NCBI GenBank assembly: GCA_963768775.1
Contig: CAVYIY010000008.1
Coordinates: forward strand, 124,001 to 188,000
Direction: 5' to 3'
Origin: FEN-33 sp963768775
GTDB taxonomy: Archaea > Thermoplasmatota > Thermoplasmata > Methanomassiliicoccales > UBA472
DNA: 64,000 nucleotides
Under the pieces are notes generated by a model. The model saw only the letters and a program-made list of their open reading frames with translations. It made no database searches and was not told the DNA's origin. Both the position numbers and the translations under genes were made by a program. Each line of letters begins with the position of its first letter. The stretch's first letter is position 1. Positions 7,870 to 16,591 of the stretch are shown here, in pieces.

Positions 7870-8934
7870 TTGTCGCGCGGTTCTAGCAACAACGTGGTCA
7901 ACACGCTGCTCGAGCTCCTGGCCATCAGGAGCGACCACGCCCCGGGAAGGACGGAGATCGCCTCCTATGCCTACGATTGGCTGGAGGATATCGGCATGAG
8001 CGTGTGCACCTACGGCGAGCAGTCCATGCCCGCCCTCTGCGCCACCAACGGCAGCGGGGGCCTGATCCTCTCCGGCCATCTCGACACCGTACCCGAAGGG
8101 ACGAAATGGACTCGGGACGCAGGGGAGGTTGTGGCCGGCAAGATCTACGGCCGCGGAGCGGCGGACATGAAGGGCGCCTGCGCATCCATGCTCCAGGCGG
8201 CCCGTCATCTTATGAAAGATGATTTGCCTTTCTCCATCTTCCTGACCACCGATGAAGAGGACAAGATGACCGGGGCCTCCGCCCTGAGCGAACTCGACGT
8301 CCTCAAGGAGGCGAAGGGTGTGCTGATTGGCGAGCCGACTGACCTCCTCCCCGCCTACAAGGAGAAGGGCATCTCCCGCTTCAGGCTCACCACCCATGGA
8401 ACGGCGGTGCATGCCAGCCTGCCCTGGTTGGGCGAGAACGCCATCCAGAAGATGAGCCGGCTGCTGGAACGGCTCTCCTGGCTGGGGCAGAGGCCGGAAG
8501 GCCCGACAGAGGACATGACCCTATGCATCTCCATGATTCGAGGGGGAACGAAAAGCAACATCGTCCCCGATAGGTGCGAGGCGGAGATCGACGTGAGGTT
8601 CCCCACCCCGCTCACCTACCGCAAGGTCAGGACGATAATCATGGACGAACTGATGGGCGAGAGCTACGACATCCAGATGCTCTATGAACTGGAGGCCTAT
8701 GAGGCCGACCCGGGCTCGGAGATCGCAAAGGCGGCGCAGGAGCTGAGCAGCTCGGAGCTGATCGTCGTGCCCTACGCCACCGAGGCGCCGGTATACGCCA
8801 CGATCAACAACGGCGTCATCGTCTGCGGGCCAGGGGCGATGAACATGGCGCATGCGGACGACGAATGCGTGGAGCGCTTCCAGCTGGAGAGGGCGATCGA
8901 CCTCTATGTCCAGATGGTGGAACGCCTGGCCTAG
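7870..8934 (+). CDS. M20 family metallopeptidase/deacylase
   Basis: This zinc-dependent amidohydrolase belongs with ArgE, DapE and LysK. The metal site is visible as SGHLDTVPEG near residue 67, GRGAADMKG near 94 and TTDEEDKMTGA near 126 with the catalytic Glu pair; the dimerisation domain lies between about residues 165 and 275. The substrate cannot be told from sequence; acetylornithine, N-succinyl-diaminopimelate or LysW-bound substrates are possible. The TTG start at 7870 follows GGAGGTCAGC and is well spaced. Its stop overlaps the end of the convergent asnS by four bases. Confidence 0.85.
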   Translation: MSRGSSNNVVNTLLELLAIRSDHAPGRTEIASYAYDWLEDIGMSVCTYGEQSMPALCATNGSGGLILSGHLDTVPEGTKWTRDAGEVVAGKIYGRGAADMKGACASMLQAARHLMKDDLPFSIFLTTDEEDKMTGASALSELDVLKEAKGVLIGEPTDLLPAYKEKGISRFRLTTHGTAVHASLPWLGENAIQKMSRLLERLSWLGQRPEGPTEDMTLCISMIRGGTKSNIVPDRCEAEIDVRFPTPLTYRKVRTIIMDELMGESYDIQMLYELEAYEADPGSEIAKAAQELSSSELIVVPYATEAPVYATINNGVIVCGPGAMNMAHADDECVERFQLERAIDLYVQMVERLA

Positions 8935-10231
8935 GGATAGACCCGGGCCACGGTGCGGGGGAATGGTATCGCATCCCGGATGTGCTCCAGCTTGCAGACC
9001 CAGCGCACCACCCGCTCGATCCCCAGACCGAAGCCGGAATGGGGCACGGAGCCGAAGCGGCGCAGGTCGAGATACCATTCGTACGTCTCTGTCGGAATGT
9101 TCAGGGCGTTCAAGCGGTTGATTAGCTTGGCCAAGTCCGTCTCCCTCTCGCTGCCGCCGATCATTTCGCCATATCCTTCCGGTGCGAGCAGGTCGGCGCA
9201 TTTCACCGTTCTCGGGTCCTCTTCGTCATCCTTCATGTAGAAGGCCTTGCACTCCTTGGGGAAGTTGGTGACGAACATCGGCACCTTCTCGTCCGCCGTC
9301 ACCGCCCTCTCCTCAACTGCTCCCAGGTCGCAGCCGAAGCCGAGGTCGTGCCCCTTCGCACTCAACTCCGTGAGCACGTCGGCATAGCGCCGGCGGGTGA
9401 AGGGCGGCCGCACCTCCTTGAGGTCGTCGGGATTCCGGCCGAGGAGAAGCAGCTCCTCGCTCCGCTCCCGCAGCACCTGTTCCGACCATGGCGGTCACCA
9501 GGTTCTCCTGGATCTCCATGTTGCCCTTGTTGTCCACCCAAGCCTCCTCCAGCTCCAGGTGCCAATATTCGGTCAGGTGGCGCGTGGTGCGGGACTTCTC
9601 CGCCCGGAACGACGGCGTCAGCGAATAGACCCGGTCCAGGGAGAATATCAGCGCCTCCAGGTACATCTGTGCGCTCTGGCTGAGGTAGGCCTCCCGGTCG
9701 AAGTACTTCAGCTTGAAGAGGGTGACGCCGCCCTCGCATGCGTTCTGCGTCAGGATCGGCGGCGTCACCTCCACGAAATCGTTCTGCTTCAGCCATTGCC
9801 TTGCGCCCGTCCATGAGCGAGGCCTTGACCTTCATGACCGCCGTCTGCTCCCTCGAGCGGATCCAGAGGTGGCGGTTGTCGAGCAGCAGTTCCTCGCTCT
9901 GGTACTCCGTGATAGGGAATGGGTTCGCCGTCCCGACGACCTGGAAGGAGCTGGCTCGCATCTCGAGGCCGCCGGGAGCGCGCTTGTCCTCGAATATTCT
10001 GCCCGCAACGATGACCGAGGATTCGATGGCAGCGGCCTTCGCCGCTTCCAGGTCAGCATCGGGCAGGTTCCCCTTCTTCGCCGTGACCTGGATTATGCCG
10101 CTGGAGTCGCGCACCACCGCGAACACTATGGCTCCGCTGCTCCGGGTCCGGTATATCCAACCGCGAATGGTTGCCTCCTCCCCGGTGCGGGCCGATGCCA
10201 GAACATGCTTGATCGACTTGGGCGCGCTCAT
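8931..10231 (-). CDS. asnS: Asparaginyl-tRNA synthetase, frameshifted
   Basis: AsnRS charges tRNA-Asn. The anticodon-binding OB domain is at the N-terminus (RGWIYRTRSSGAIVFAVVRD). Class II motif 2 is seen around EYWHLELEEAW and motif 3 near GFGLGIERVVRWV. The combined length of about 433 residues is normal. Two breaks interrupt it, near 9795 and near 9490, each fitting one extra base. The downstream parts are fully conserved, which argues for sequence error. I start at the ATG at 10231 (MSAPKS); an upstream in-frame ATG would add six residues. The presence of a discriminating AsnRS implies direct Asn charging rather than only the amidotransferase route. Confidence 0.9.
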
Positions 10232-10350
10232 GCTTCGGAACAATAACATACGGATATCTTTCAGTTTCGGTCCCGAGCTGAACTCGCCATGTCGCCCGCC
10301 CTCGGCCTGCGACTGGTATGCTTAAACCAGGGAGTCTGCAATATCCTCCC

Positions 10351-10803
10351 GTGCGCCTCCGCCCCGCCACCCTGAGCGACCTGGAAGAGATGATCGAGAT
10401 AGAGCGCTCCTCCTTCGGAGCCCAAAGCTATCGAAGGGAGCTGATAGAGCAGCTACTCACCGGCCATTCGTTTCATAACGTGATCGTTGAGGAGAGAGGA
10501 AAGCGAGTCGGTTATGCCACCTTCTTGGAGGACGCGAGGAGGAAGAAGGCGCGGTTGGTAACAATCGCAGTCAGGCCGGCCTATCGCGGTCGCGGCCTGG
10601 CGAAGGCTATGCTCAAATTCCTGGAGCAAGAGATGGCGGGGCTGGGATTGCGCTCGGTATCCTTGGAGGTTGGGACATCCAATGAACCGGCGAAGAGCCT
10701 CTACCTCTCCCTCGGATACCGGATCGAGGGCACCATCCCGGATTACTATGGGGAGGGCAAAGATGCTTTCTACATGGAGAAATCGATGGAGGCGAGCGCA
10801 TGA
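10351..10803 (+). CDS. rimI: GNAT N-acetyltransferase, RimI-like
   Basis: Archaeal RimI/Ard1 acetylates protein N-termini or ribosomal proteins using acetyl-CoA. The acetyl-CoA loop reads VRPAYRGRGLAKAML, followed by EVGTSNEPAKSLYLSLGY, the usual C-terminal motif. I place the start at GTG 10351 because GCTTAAACC at 10320-10328 looks like a TATA box 25-30 bases ahead, typical of a leaderless archaeal gene. An ATG at 10318 would lie within that element. It is divergent from asnS. Confidence 0.82.
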   Translation: MRLRPATLSDLEEMIEIERSSFGAQSYRRELIEQLLTGHSFHNVIVEERGKRVGYATFLEDARRKKARLVTIAVRPAYRGRGLAKAMLKFLEQEMAGLGLRSVSLEVGTSNEPAKSLYLSLGYRIEGTIPDYYGEGKDAFYMEKSMEASA

Positions 10804-10905
10804 AGGCGGCGGATACGGCCCGAGTCTTTCCGGGAGAGGGGCTTTTCCCCTTAATCCAGTTATTGCGCGCCGGAGGGGTTATGGATGCTACTTCTTACCA
10901 AGTTC

Positions 10906-10917
10906 TTATATACTAAA
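10906..10917 (+). promoter_or_regulatory. TATA box for the 55-residue ORF
   Basis: TTATATACTAAA is a strong archaeal TATA match about 65 bases ahead of the ATG at 10981. A Shine-Dalgarno-like AGAGGTGAG lies between them, so the transcript would carry a leader. Confidence 0.6.
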
Positions 10918-10980
10918 CCAATCATTCGCCGGAATGTCATCAACCCTCGTGATACCGATTGGGCTAGAGGTGAGTGAACG

Positions 10981-11148
10981 ATGGAAGAGACCCTGTGCAA
11001 CGTTGAATTCCTCAAGAACAACAATACCTACATCGCAAGAGTCCAGAGCGATCTAGGTGGAATGCGGGAGTATCGCTCCTCAAGCTTCGAAGAGGTGCTG
11101 GAGCAGGTGATTATCGACCTGCAAGAGGAATTTGAGACCGCAATATGA
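10981..11148 (+). CDS. Small hypothetical protein (55 aa)
   Basis: This short open frame has its own TATA box and a good Shine-Dalgarno sequence (AGAGGTGAG, ending about 7 bases before the ATG). The protein is acidic (EETLCNVEFLKNNNTYIARV then SSSFEEVLEQVIIDLQEEFE), reads like one small alpha/beta domain and has a single Cys. I do not recognise it. It precedes the stand-alone RAM-domain gene by 100 bases. Confidence 0.65.
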   Translation: MEETLCNVEFLKNNNTYIARVQSDLGGMREYRSSSFEEVLEQVIIDLQEEFETAI

Positions 11149-11247
11149 TCCGGCCCAGGCACGGGAATGTTGATTTAGGACCGATCTTCTGACACGGGAC
11201 GAAATGTGCCAAGAAGGTAGCTCCATCCGGCTCCAGGAGGGGTAGGA

Positions 11248-11601
11248 ATGCAGGAGAACGAGAAGACAGAATATGAGGCGGTGATGTCCACCTATTACGG
11301 TGATGACCAGGTCACCGCATTGATAAATCTCAAGGTAGACACCAAGGACGTCGACAAGATTGCCGAGAGGGTCTCGGGGTTCCTTGCGGTCGAGGATGTT
11401 TTTCTAGTGACCGGGGACACGGACATCGTGGCGAAGGTCAAGGTGCAGACCTATAATCAGTTGAAGAGGTTCATCGTAGACGACCTTTCCAAGATCGACG
11501 GAGTGAAGGACACCCGGACGCTCATGGTCGTCAGCACGTTCAAGGAGCGGGGCGAGCTCCGGTTCGACCCTAACGCAGAGGTCAAGGAGAACAGCAAGTA
11601 G
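11248..11601 (+). CDS. Stand-alone Lrp/AsnC ligand-binding (RAM) domain protein
   Basis: The protein matches the C-terminal sensor domain of Lrp/AsnC regulators (beta-alpha-beta-beta-alpha-beta), here in ALINLKVDTKDVDKIAERV, VEDVFLVTGDTDIVAKVKV and IDGVKDTRTLMVVSTF. It has no helix-turn-helix. Such domains oligomerise and bind amino acids; alone they may act as effector sensors or modulate full-length Lrp proteins. AGGAGGGGT precedes the ATG. A second gene of this type lies at 27851-28084. Confidence 0.85.
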   Translation: MQENEKTEYEAVMSTYYGDDQVTALINLKVDTKDVDKIAERVSGFLAVEDVFLVTGDTDIVAKVKVQTYNQLKRFIVDDLSKIDGVKDTRTLMVVSTFKERGELRFDPNAEVKENSK

Positions 11602-11634
11602 ACCGCTCGGGTCACGATTAATGAGGTGATTTCA

Positions 11635-11889
11635 ATGGATTCAGACGCGAAGCTCAAACAGATTATCGAGGTCCTGGACCAGTTGGCCGAGGACACGTCG
11701 GTGCCAAGGAACATACGCAGGGGCGCTACCAGCGCAAAGGAGAGGTTGCAGCAGTCCAAAGAGGCCATGGACGTCCGCGCTGCCAGCGCAGTATTCATTC
11801 TGGACGAGCTGGCGAACGACCCCAACATCCCATTGCACGGTCGCACCTTGATCTGGAACATCATCAGCCAGCTTGAGATGATAAAATAG
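11635..11889 (+). CDS. UPF0147 family protein
   Basis: This small all-helical archaeal family has no known function. The sequence IIEVLDQLAEDTSVPRNIRR near residues 9-29 and the pattern ANDPNIPLHGRTLIW near the end are characteristic. I choose ATG 11635 because GAGGTGA at 11623-11629 is then 5 bases away; a GTG at 11626 would overlap that signal. The 84-residue length is typical. It follows the RAM-domain gene by 33 bases and may be co-transcribed. Confidence 0.85.
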   Translation: MDSDAKLKQIIEVLDQLAEDTSVPRNIRRGATSAKERLQQSKEAMDVRAASAVFILDELANDPNIPLHGRTLIWNIISQLEMIK

Positions 11890-11957
11890 GTTGACCGGGT
11901 AGTTGGACCAGGCCGCATTCGGCGGCTTGAGCCGACTGGCCAATGCTTTTGCCAAAG

Positions 11958-11966
11958 ATTTATCAA
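11958..11966 (+). promoter_or_regulatory. TATA box of tRNA-Gly gene
   Basis: ATTTATCAA lies about 30-37 bases ahead of the mature 5' end of the tRNA, the usual archaeal spacing. Confidence 0.65.
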
Positions 11967-11994
11967 GAGCACGGCGTTTAGCTGAAGCACACCC

Positions 11995-12066
11995 GCGGCT
12001 GTGGTCTAGTGGTTATGACTGAAGCTTCCCAAGCTTCAAACTCGGGTTCGAATCCCGGCAGCCGCA
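11995..12066 (+). tRNA. tRNA-Gly (anticodon CCC)
   Basis: A 72-base cloverleaf can be drawn. The acceptor stem GCGGCTG pairs with CAGCCGC. The anticodon stem GAAGC/GCTTC encloses the loop TTCCCAA, giving anticodon CCC. The T arm contains GGTTCGAATCC. There is no intron and the CCA end is not encoded. Confidence 0.97.
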
Positions 12067-12326
12067 CTTTCCCGTTTATCCATTCGTATTCTTATGATTC
12101 AAACAAACGGCAATTGCAACAATGCGCAAACCATTGCGTTTCCTTCTTTCAATCGACTGGGGAATGCGCAATCATCACGGGCGGCAATCAGGTCGACTTT
12201 GGCCTTCTCTCGAAGCCACCCATTTCATCATCACGCCTCTAAGCGAAAGGGGTGCCTCTCGATATGATACTTAAATCCGCAGCATAGCGGGGAAGGAACC
12301 ATATTATTTCACGACCTGCAAATGGC

Positions 12327-13378
12327 TCAATGCTCATGCCTGTGGTGCTGATCAGGCCAATGCACGTGGCTGTGGACCATCTCTTCGTGCACATGTTCAT
12401 GAGAATGCGGCTCTTCCTGCCCCTCTACGTGGACATGTAGATGATGCGGGTCCACCCCGTGGATATGGGTATGTGTCACTGCGTCATGCCGATGAGTATG
12501 CCCATGTCTCTCGGTGAGCACTAACCACACTCCCCCGATCATCAAAACGGTGGCACCAAGCAATGGCCATGTGATTGATTCACCCAGGATCAAGATCGAG
12601 GCAATCGCACCGACGAAAGGGCCGAAGCTGAAGAAGGTTCCCGTCCTCGATGAACCCAACCCTTCCAGCGCTTTGATGAAGAGCACCAAGCTGAGGGCAT
12701 AGCTGAGCGAGCCGAGCAGCAATGCGAAGAGGATGGTCGCATTGAAGGGGATCTGCATGCCCAGCAGGATTGCCAGGCCAATAGAGGCCGTCCCCGCGAT
12801 GATGCCTTTCAGTTGAGCAATCTGGGCTGGATCCTTGTTCGAGATGCGCTGAGTCAGATTGTTATCAATGCCCCAACAGACCATTGCCAGCACGATAAGA
12901 AGCAGACCGACGATATCGACCGCACCAGGGCCAGGGCCTAAGGCCAGAAGGACACCAGCGAAGGTCATCAAAACTAAGGCGAACCAGAGTCGCCTGCCCG
13001 CATATTCGTTGAACACGAATACGGCTATGATTGCCGTAGCAACTCCTTCCAGGTTCAATAGCAGTGAGGTGGCGAATCCAGACGTCGTGGCAAGGCCGAT
13101 CATCAAGGCTATCGGTGCCGCGACGCCCCCGGCCAAGACGCGCCAGCAAGCCATGGAAGGGCCCTCTTCTCCAAGGGAGAGGCTTTGGCCGCCGTCCTTG
13201 AGGAGGGGATCAGCTTCCTGATGCTTGTGAATAGGAAGAGGCCAATGAATGCCCCTAGGTAAAGAAGACCCGCTAGCGCCACCGAGGGCATGTCTGCCAC
13301 CAGCAACTTGGCAATCGCCGGGCTGATGCCGAAGAGCGCGGCGGACAGCATCACATAGACCGAGGGCTTCTTATCCAT
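12327..13378 (-). CDS. EamA/DMT-family transporter with histidine-rich tail, frameshifted
   Basis: The protein has the ten-helix EamA drug/metabolite transporter layout in two repeats (VYVMLSAALFGISPAIAKLL at the start, LKGIIAGTASIGLAILLGM in the second half). The last 60 or so residues form a polar tail with more than twenty histidines in HxH spacing (HGHTHRH, HTHIHG, HSHEHVHEE), which suggests binding of Zn, Ni or Co. The substrate is unknown. One break near 13140 separates the first third (ATG 13378, MDKKPSVYV) from the rest and fits a one-base deletion. Residues on both sides are conserved, so error is likely. Confidence 0.8.
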
Positions 13379-13671
13379 CCGAACCTGCCGAATTTTGTCT
13401 TTCAGGGGAAGGCTGACAATCTCTATCAAAGTTGTGAGAAGAAGAAGCATTGGATACCAGTTGCGCCTGCGGAATAGGAACGAACAATGCAATTCAGCAG
13501 CGGGACTCCCGCCACCATTCGGCCTTGTTGAACGATGGCCTGACCGCTGGATTTGGGCTCTTTCCTGTACGCAAATGTGACGCTGTAGTCTTATCAGTAG
13601 TCAGCTCTTGTTTGATAGCCCAGGCTCGTCATTCGAGGTTGACCGTCCTCTTTCTCCCTTCTGACCTCAAT

Positions 13672-14001
13672 CTATAGCGGTCCCGAAAGCGTGGGAAGGA
13701 AGTAGCCGATGATAGTGGCGAATATCCAGATCAGCACTGCAATGACCAACGCCCTGACCCACCCGATCTTGTAGAGGGCTCTCAGCGCCAACAGCCAGAC
13801 GACCCCAGCTACGATGGCTGCCAATAGACCGTTGCCCAGCAAGAAGTACGTCAATGCGTAGATCACCGTGCCGATCACGGCCGCCAGAAGTGCCCTGGCG
13901 AATCCCTCCTTCTCCCCCATCAGCTTGGTGACAACGTAGATTATGACCGTGGAGACCAGTAGTGCAACGATCAAGCCTACGATGCTAGATACATCGACCA
14001 T
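13672..14001 (-). CDS. Small hypothetical membrane protein
   Basis: The 109-residue protein has four hydrophobic segments (SSIVGLIVALLVSTVIIYVV, ALLAAVIGTVIYALTYFLL, LLAAIVAGVVWLLALRAL, ALVIAVLIWIFATIIGYFL), with a short charged loop after the first. No catalytic motif is visible and I do not recognise a named family. It lies about 80 bases downstream of the DUF1294 gene on the same strand. Confidence 0.75.
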   Translation of the reverse strand: MVDVSSIVGLIVALLVSTVIIYVVTKLMGEKEGFARALLAAVIGTVIYALTYFLLGNGLLAAIVAGVVWLLALRALYKIGWVRALVIAVLIWIFATIIGYFLPTLSGPL

Positions 14002-14083
14002 AAGACACCTGTTCGTGCCAGTGGTATATTAATCATGCCCCTAAATCCAGAAGCGTCGACCCTCCGGGTTTGCCGTTCTCGGC

Positions 14084-14401
14084 CTAAGCCAGATGCGCTC
14101 CGTAGATCAGGAGATAAGCGATAAGGAGCGCATGGAGGAGGAGGAAGATGGGGACGAGCTTGAACTTCAGCTTCCTTGTCTTATGATGAAAGAGCCTCAT
14201 TCCCGAATAGGCGCCGAAAGGGCCCATCAGGGCGGCGAGTATCAACGTTCGCTCTTCGAATCGGCGCCCTCCTGCAACCGCCTTGCCCTTGTCGAGTCCG
14301 AAGACGACGAACGCGATCACGTTCAGAATGAAATATGCTAACAGGATGGTATCCAGGCTTGAAATCTTATCATCCCTTTGAGCGGCTCCGGACCGCATCA
14401 C
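14084..14401 (-). CDS. DUF1294 family membrane protein
   Basis: DUF1294 proteins are small membrane proteins of unknown function. The hallmark FGLDKGKAVAGGRRFEERTL is followed by LMGPFGAYSGMRLFHHKTRK and a final membrane helix. The ATG overlaps the stop of the upstream thioesterase gene (14398-14401), so translation is likely coupled. Confidence 0.82.
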   Translation of the reverse strand: MMRSGAAQRDDKISSLDTILLAYFILNVIAFVVFGLDKGKAVAGGRRFEERTLILAALMGPFGAYSGMRLFHHKTRKLKFKLVPIFLLLHALLIAYLLIYGAHLA

Positions 14402-14793
14402 TTCTTGAGCTTAAAGCCGATTCCCTCGAACTCTGCCACCAGATCGTCCCCGGAGTAGACAGAGACGGCGTACACCGACCCTTTATCGTCCTCTCGCGCC
14501 TTCCGCGCCACGGCTGTCAGCCGTCCCTTGGCCGGCTTAAGATATCTTATGCTCGCCGACATGGCTACCTGAGGATACTCCCCTTGATTGGCTGCGATTG
14601 CGAAGGCCTCATCGGCCAGTGAGAAGACAGCCCCGCCATGCCCGATGCCGAAACCGTTCAGCTTGTCGTCGAGGTCCATCTCCACGCGCACCTCAATGGG
14701 ACTGACGCTCAGCACCCTCGCCCCGATCAAGGCTGCATACTTGCTCTGCATTACCTTCTCCATCCTTCTGCTGGCATCCCGGGGGATGTCCAT
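14398..14793 (-). CDS. PaaI-like hotdog-fold thioesterase
   Basis: The hotdog fold is seen in LNGFGIGHGGAVFSLADEAF, with the HGG motif and the following Asp/Glu on the long helix typical of acyl-CoA thioesterases of the PaaI type. The substrate is unknown. I place the start at ATG 14793 (MDIPRDASRRM) behind GAAGGTGGG; a longer reading to 14907 lacks support. The gene is the first of a likely two-gene unit with the DUF1294 protein. Confidence 0.82.
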   Translation of the reverse strand: MDIPRDASRRMEKVMQSKYAALIGARVLSVSPIEVRVEMDLDDKLNGFGIGHGGAVFSLADEAFAIAANQGEYPQVAMSASIRYLKPAKGRLTAVARKAREDDKGSVYAVSVYSGDDLVAEFEGIGFKLKK

Positions 14794-14922
14794 CCCGCTG
14801 CCCACCTTCAATCCGCTCCCGCTATCCTGATGAACGGAATGACGGATAAACCCGCCTCGTCCGCGCAGCTCTCGTCGCGCCCATCTTGCGATCTCCCACA
14901 GGACCATGACCGCAATTCAAGA

Positions 14923-15674
14923 TCAACCAAGGCTCGCCATCAGCTCCGCCAGGCCCCGCATCGCCTTCTCGCCTTTCTCCGTTATTGAGTATGTCCTCCG
15001 CCGCCGCTCGGACGTGATGTAGCCTGCGTCCTTGAGCGCACGCATGTGGAACTGCAGATGTCCGGTCTTCATGTTGAGCGCTTTCCCGATCTCGGACATG
15101 GTGCATTCGTGCTGGCGCAGTATCCTCAGGATGGTAAGGCGCCACGAATTGGAAAGCGGAGCGATGACCCGCTCCACTTCCTCAGGGGAGAACGCGGCAT
15201 CCTGCTCCTTGCCCTTTATCTGGACTGCCTCATTGCTGCCCTGCAGCAGCTTAGGCCTGAGGGTGAAATAGGCAGACAGAAGCGCTTTCACATCATGGAG
15301 GGCCTCTACGGCCTTGATGGAGCAGCCTGGATCGAGGCAAGGCGAGGAATCACTGCAGATTGTGGTCTCGATCTCCGTCTAGAAGGGCCATTGCCCCTCC
15401 CTGGTCCTCTCGCCTCACCATTTCGATCGCTTCCTCGATCTTAGAAATGATCTGCTGATGGCAGGCGGTCTTCAGGGCGCAGTTCGAGCTCTGCCCGCGC
15501 TTGCGTCAAGCCTGACCCGATGGTTCGGCGGCCTTCCTCCGCCAATATGTCGCGCATCTGCGCGACGAAGGCCGACTTGAAGTCCTCCAATCTCAGCTGG
15601 ACCAGCCTGTCGTTATACTCACCTAGGTCGCTCCGCAGGGAGCGAAGCTCGCTCATCAATTCTTTCTCTGTCAT
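14923..15674 (-). CDS. ArsR-type winged-helix regulator, frameshifted
   Basis: The C-terminal domain is a winged helix (VIAPLSNSWRLTILRILRQ, then EIGKALNMKTGHLQFHMRAL and a basic wing ERRRRTYSITEKG). It is preceded by a helical region that reads through three frames: TEKELMSELRSLRSDLGEYN, then HQQIISKIEEAIEMVRREDQ, then KAVEALHDVKALLSAYF. Breaks near 15483 and 15375 each fit one extra base, giving a protein of about 250 residues. Two Cys near CSDSSPCLDPGC could sense metal or redox state. It is divergent from a flavin-binding protein across a palindromic TATA region. Confidence 0.72.
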
Positions 15675-15696
15675 TTTGGTATAGAAAATTATGTCT

Positions 15697-15719
15697 TGAT
15701 AATATTTAAATATTGTTCA
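15697..15719. promoter_or_regulatory. Palindromic TATA/operator between divergent genes
   Basis: The 14-base perfect palindrome AATATTTAAATATT (15701-15714) sits within a longer imperfect palindrome flanked by TGA and TCA. It lies about 25 bases from both divergent starts (15674 reverse, 15745 forward). It can serve as a TATA box in both directions and as a dimer site for the winged-helix regulator. The operator role is an inference. Confidence 0.55.
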
Positions 15720-15744
15720 GACCTACTCTTCCTTAGGTGAATGA

Positions 15745-16155
15745 ATGGTCAAATTACCAACTGAAGTCATGCAGGCCCTCAACGCTCCCAAGGCAGGAAA
15801 GGTGCTGGTCACCATCAGGCCCGATGGCAGCCCCCATGTGATCCAGGTCGGCAGCATAATGTCCCCGGATCCCGAGACGATCGCTTTTGGCGCGATCCTG
15901 ATGAAGGAGACGGGAAAGAACCTCGAAGCGATGAAGAAGAAGAAAATCGACGCGTCTATCTTGGTGACCGTGGAAATGAAGTCTTACCAGGTTAGAGCGA
16001 CGGTCAAGGAAGCCCTCAGCTCCGGACCGCTCTTTGACAGGATGAACACGCACCTCAAATCGATAGGGATGAAGGCAAACGTGGTCTGGACTGTCGAACC
16101 AGTGGAGGTCTGGGACCAAAGCCCCTCCTACGATGCGGGAAAGAAGATGGCCTGA
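15745..16155 (+). CDS. Pyridoxamine 5'-phosphate oxidase-like flavin-binding protein
   Basis: This split-barrel FMN-binding family includes many oxidoreductases and flavin carriers. The sequence GKVLVTIRPDGSPHVIQVG near residues 18-36 matches the first strands of the barrel and AMKKKKIDASILVTVEM the middle. The 136-residue length fits the smaller members. The actual substrate cannot be told. It shares a palindromic promoter with the divergent regulator, so it is probably its target. Confidence 0.8.
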   Translation: MVKLPTEVMQALNAPKAGKVLVTIRPDGSPHVIQVGSIMSPDPETIAFGAILMKETGKNLEAMKKKKIDASILVTVEMKSYQVRATVKEALSSGPLFDRMNTHLKSIGMKANVVWTVEPVEVWDQSPSYDAGKKMA

Positions 16156-16185
16156 TCCGCAAAAGAAGAAACCCTTTCGCATTTT

Positions 16186-16582
16186 TCATTTTCCTAGTGC
16201 CGAGATCAATCTTGCATCAGTGTCGAAGACGATGGCGAGCCGTCTGTTAGCTGTTCGTTGCTGCAAGAACAGGCGGATCAGCCCTGAACGTCCGAGGATC
16301 TCGCTCTCTGTGCCAGCCGAGAAAGACAGAGTCCACCTTCCCCTTAAGCGCAGTCACCTACTCCTGCGTCCTAGCCCGGAGGACGGCGGAATCGACGTGC
16401 AGGGCAAACTCCAGGTACTCGCGGTGGACGATGTCCGCATCGCCCTTCGTCAGCTGCTCTATCTCCCTCTTCAGCATCTCACAGGCGACGATGCCTATCC
16501 TGATCCTGCCCTTATCCTGCGCAATTCGGTTGCTCCGAGCGTGCAAACGTTCTGCTCTTGTATTATGACCTGAGCAAATCAC
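16186..16582 (-). pseudogene. DUF1638-like fragment, degraded
   Basis: The N-terminal part reads IRIGIVACEMLKREIEQL and VHREYLEFALHVD, close to the start of DUF1638 proteins, which in methanogens often lie near methyltransferase genes. After a stop near 16358 the match continues in other frames (ALKGKVDSVFLG, then a tail ending at 16186). The total of about 130 residues is short for the family, which is usually around 200 or more. Frame breaks plus shortening suggest real decay rather than only sequence error. The neighbour is the Kef antiporter; no methyltransferase is seen. Confidence 0.5.
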
Positions 16583-16591
16583 TTCCGCTCA

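Noticed and set aside
12067..12326. Small frames between tRNA-Gly and the EamA gene, possible remnant of an integrated element.
   Set aside because: No integrase, no repeat of the tRNA 3' end and no protein similarity could be seen.
12400..12500. CAT/GTG-rich short repeats as a DNA repeat locus.
   Set aside because: They are codons of the histidine-rich tail of the EamA protein.
13379..13671. Possible N-terminal extension of the EamA protein or a small gene upstream.
   Set aside because: The in-frame extension to 13492 lacks a ribosome-binding site and family similarity. The rest of the stretch shows nothing recognisable.
16133..16573. Forward frame of about 146 codons.
   Set aside because: It is the antisense of the DUF1638-like fragment, whose match is clearer.
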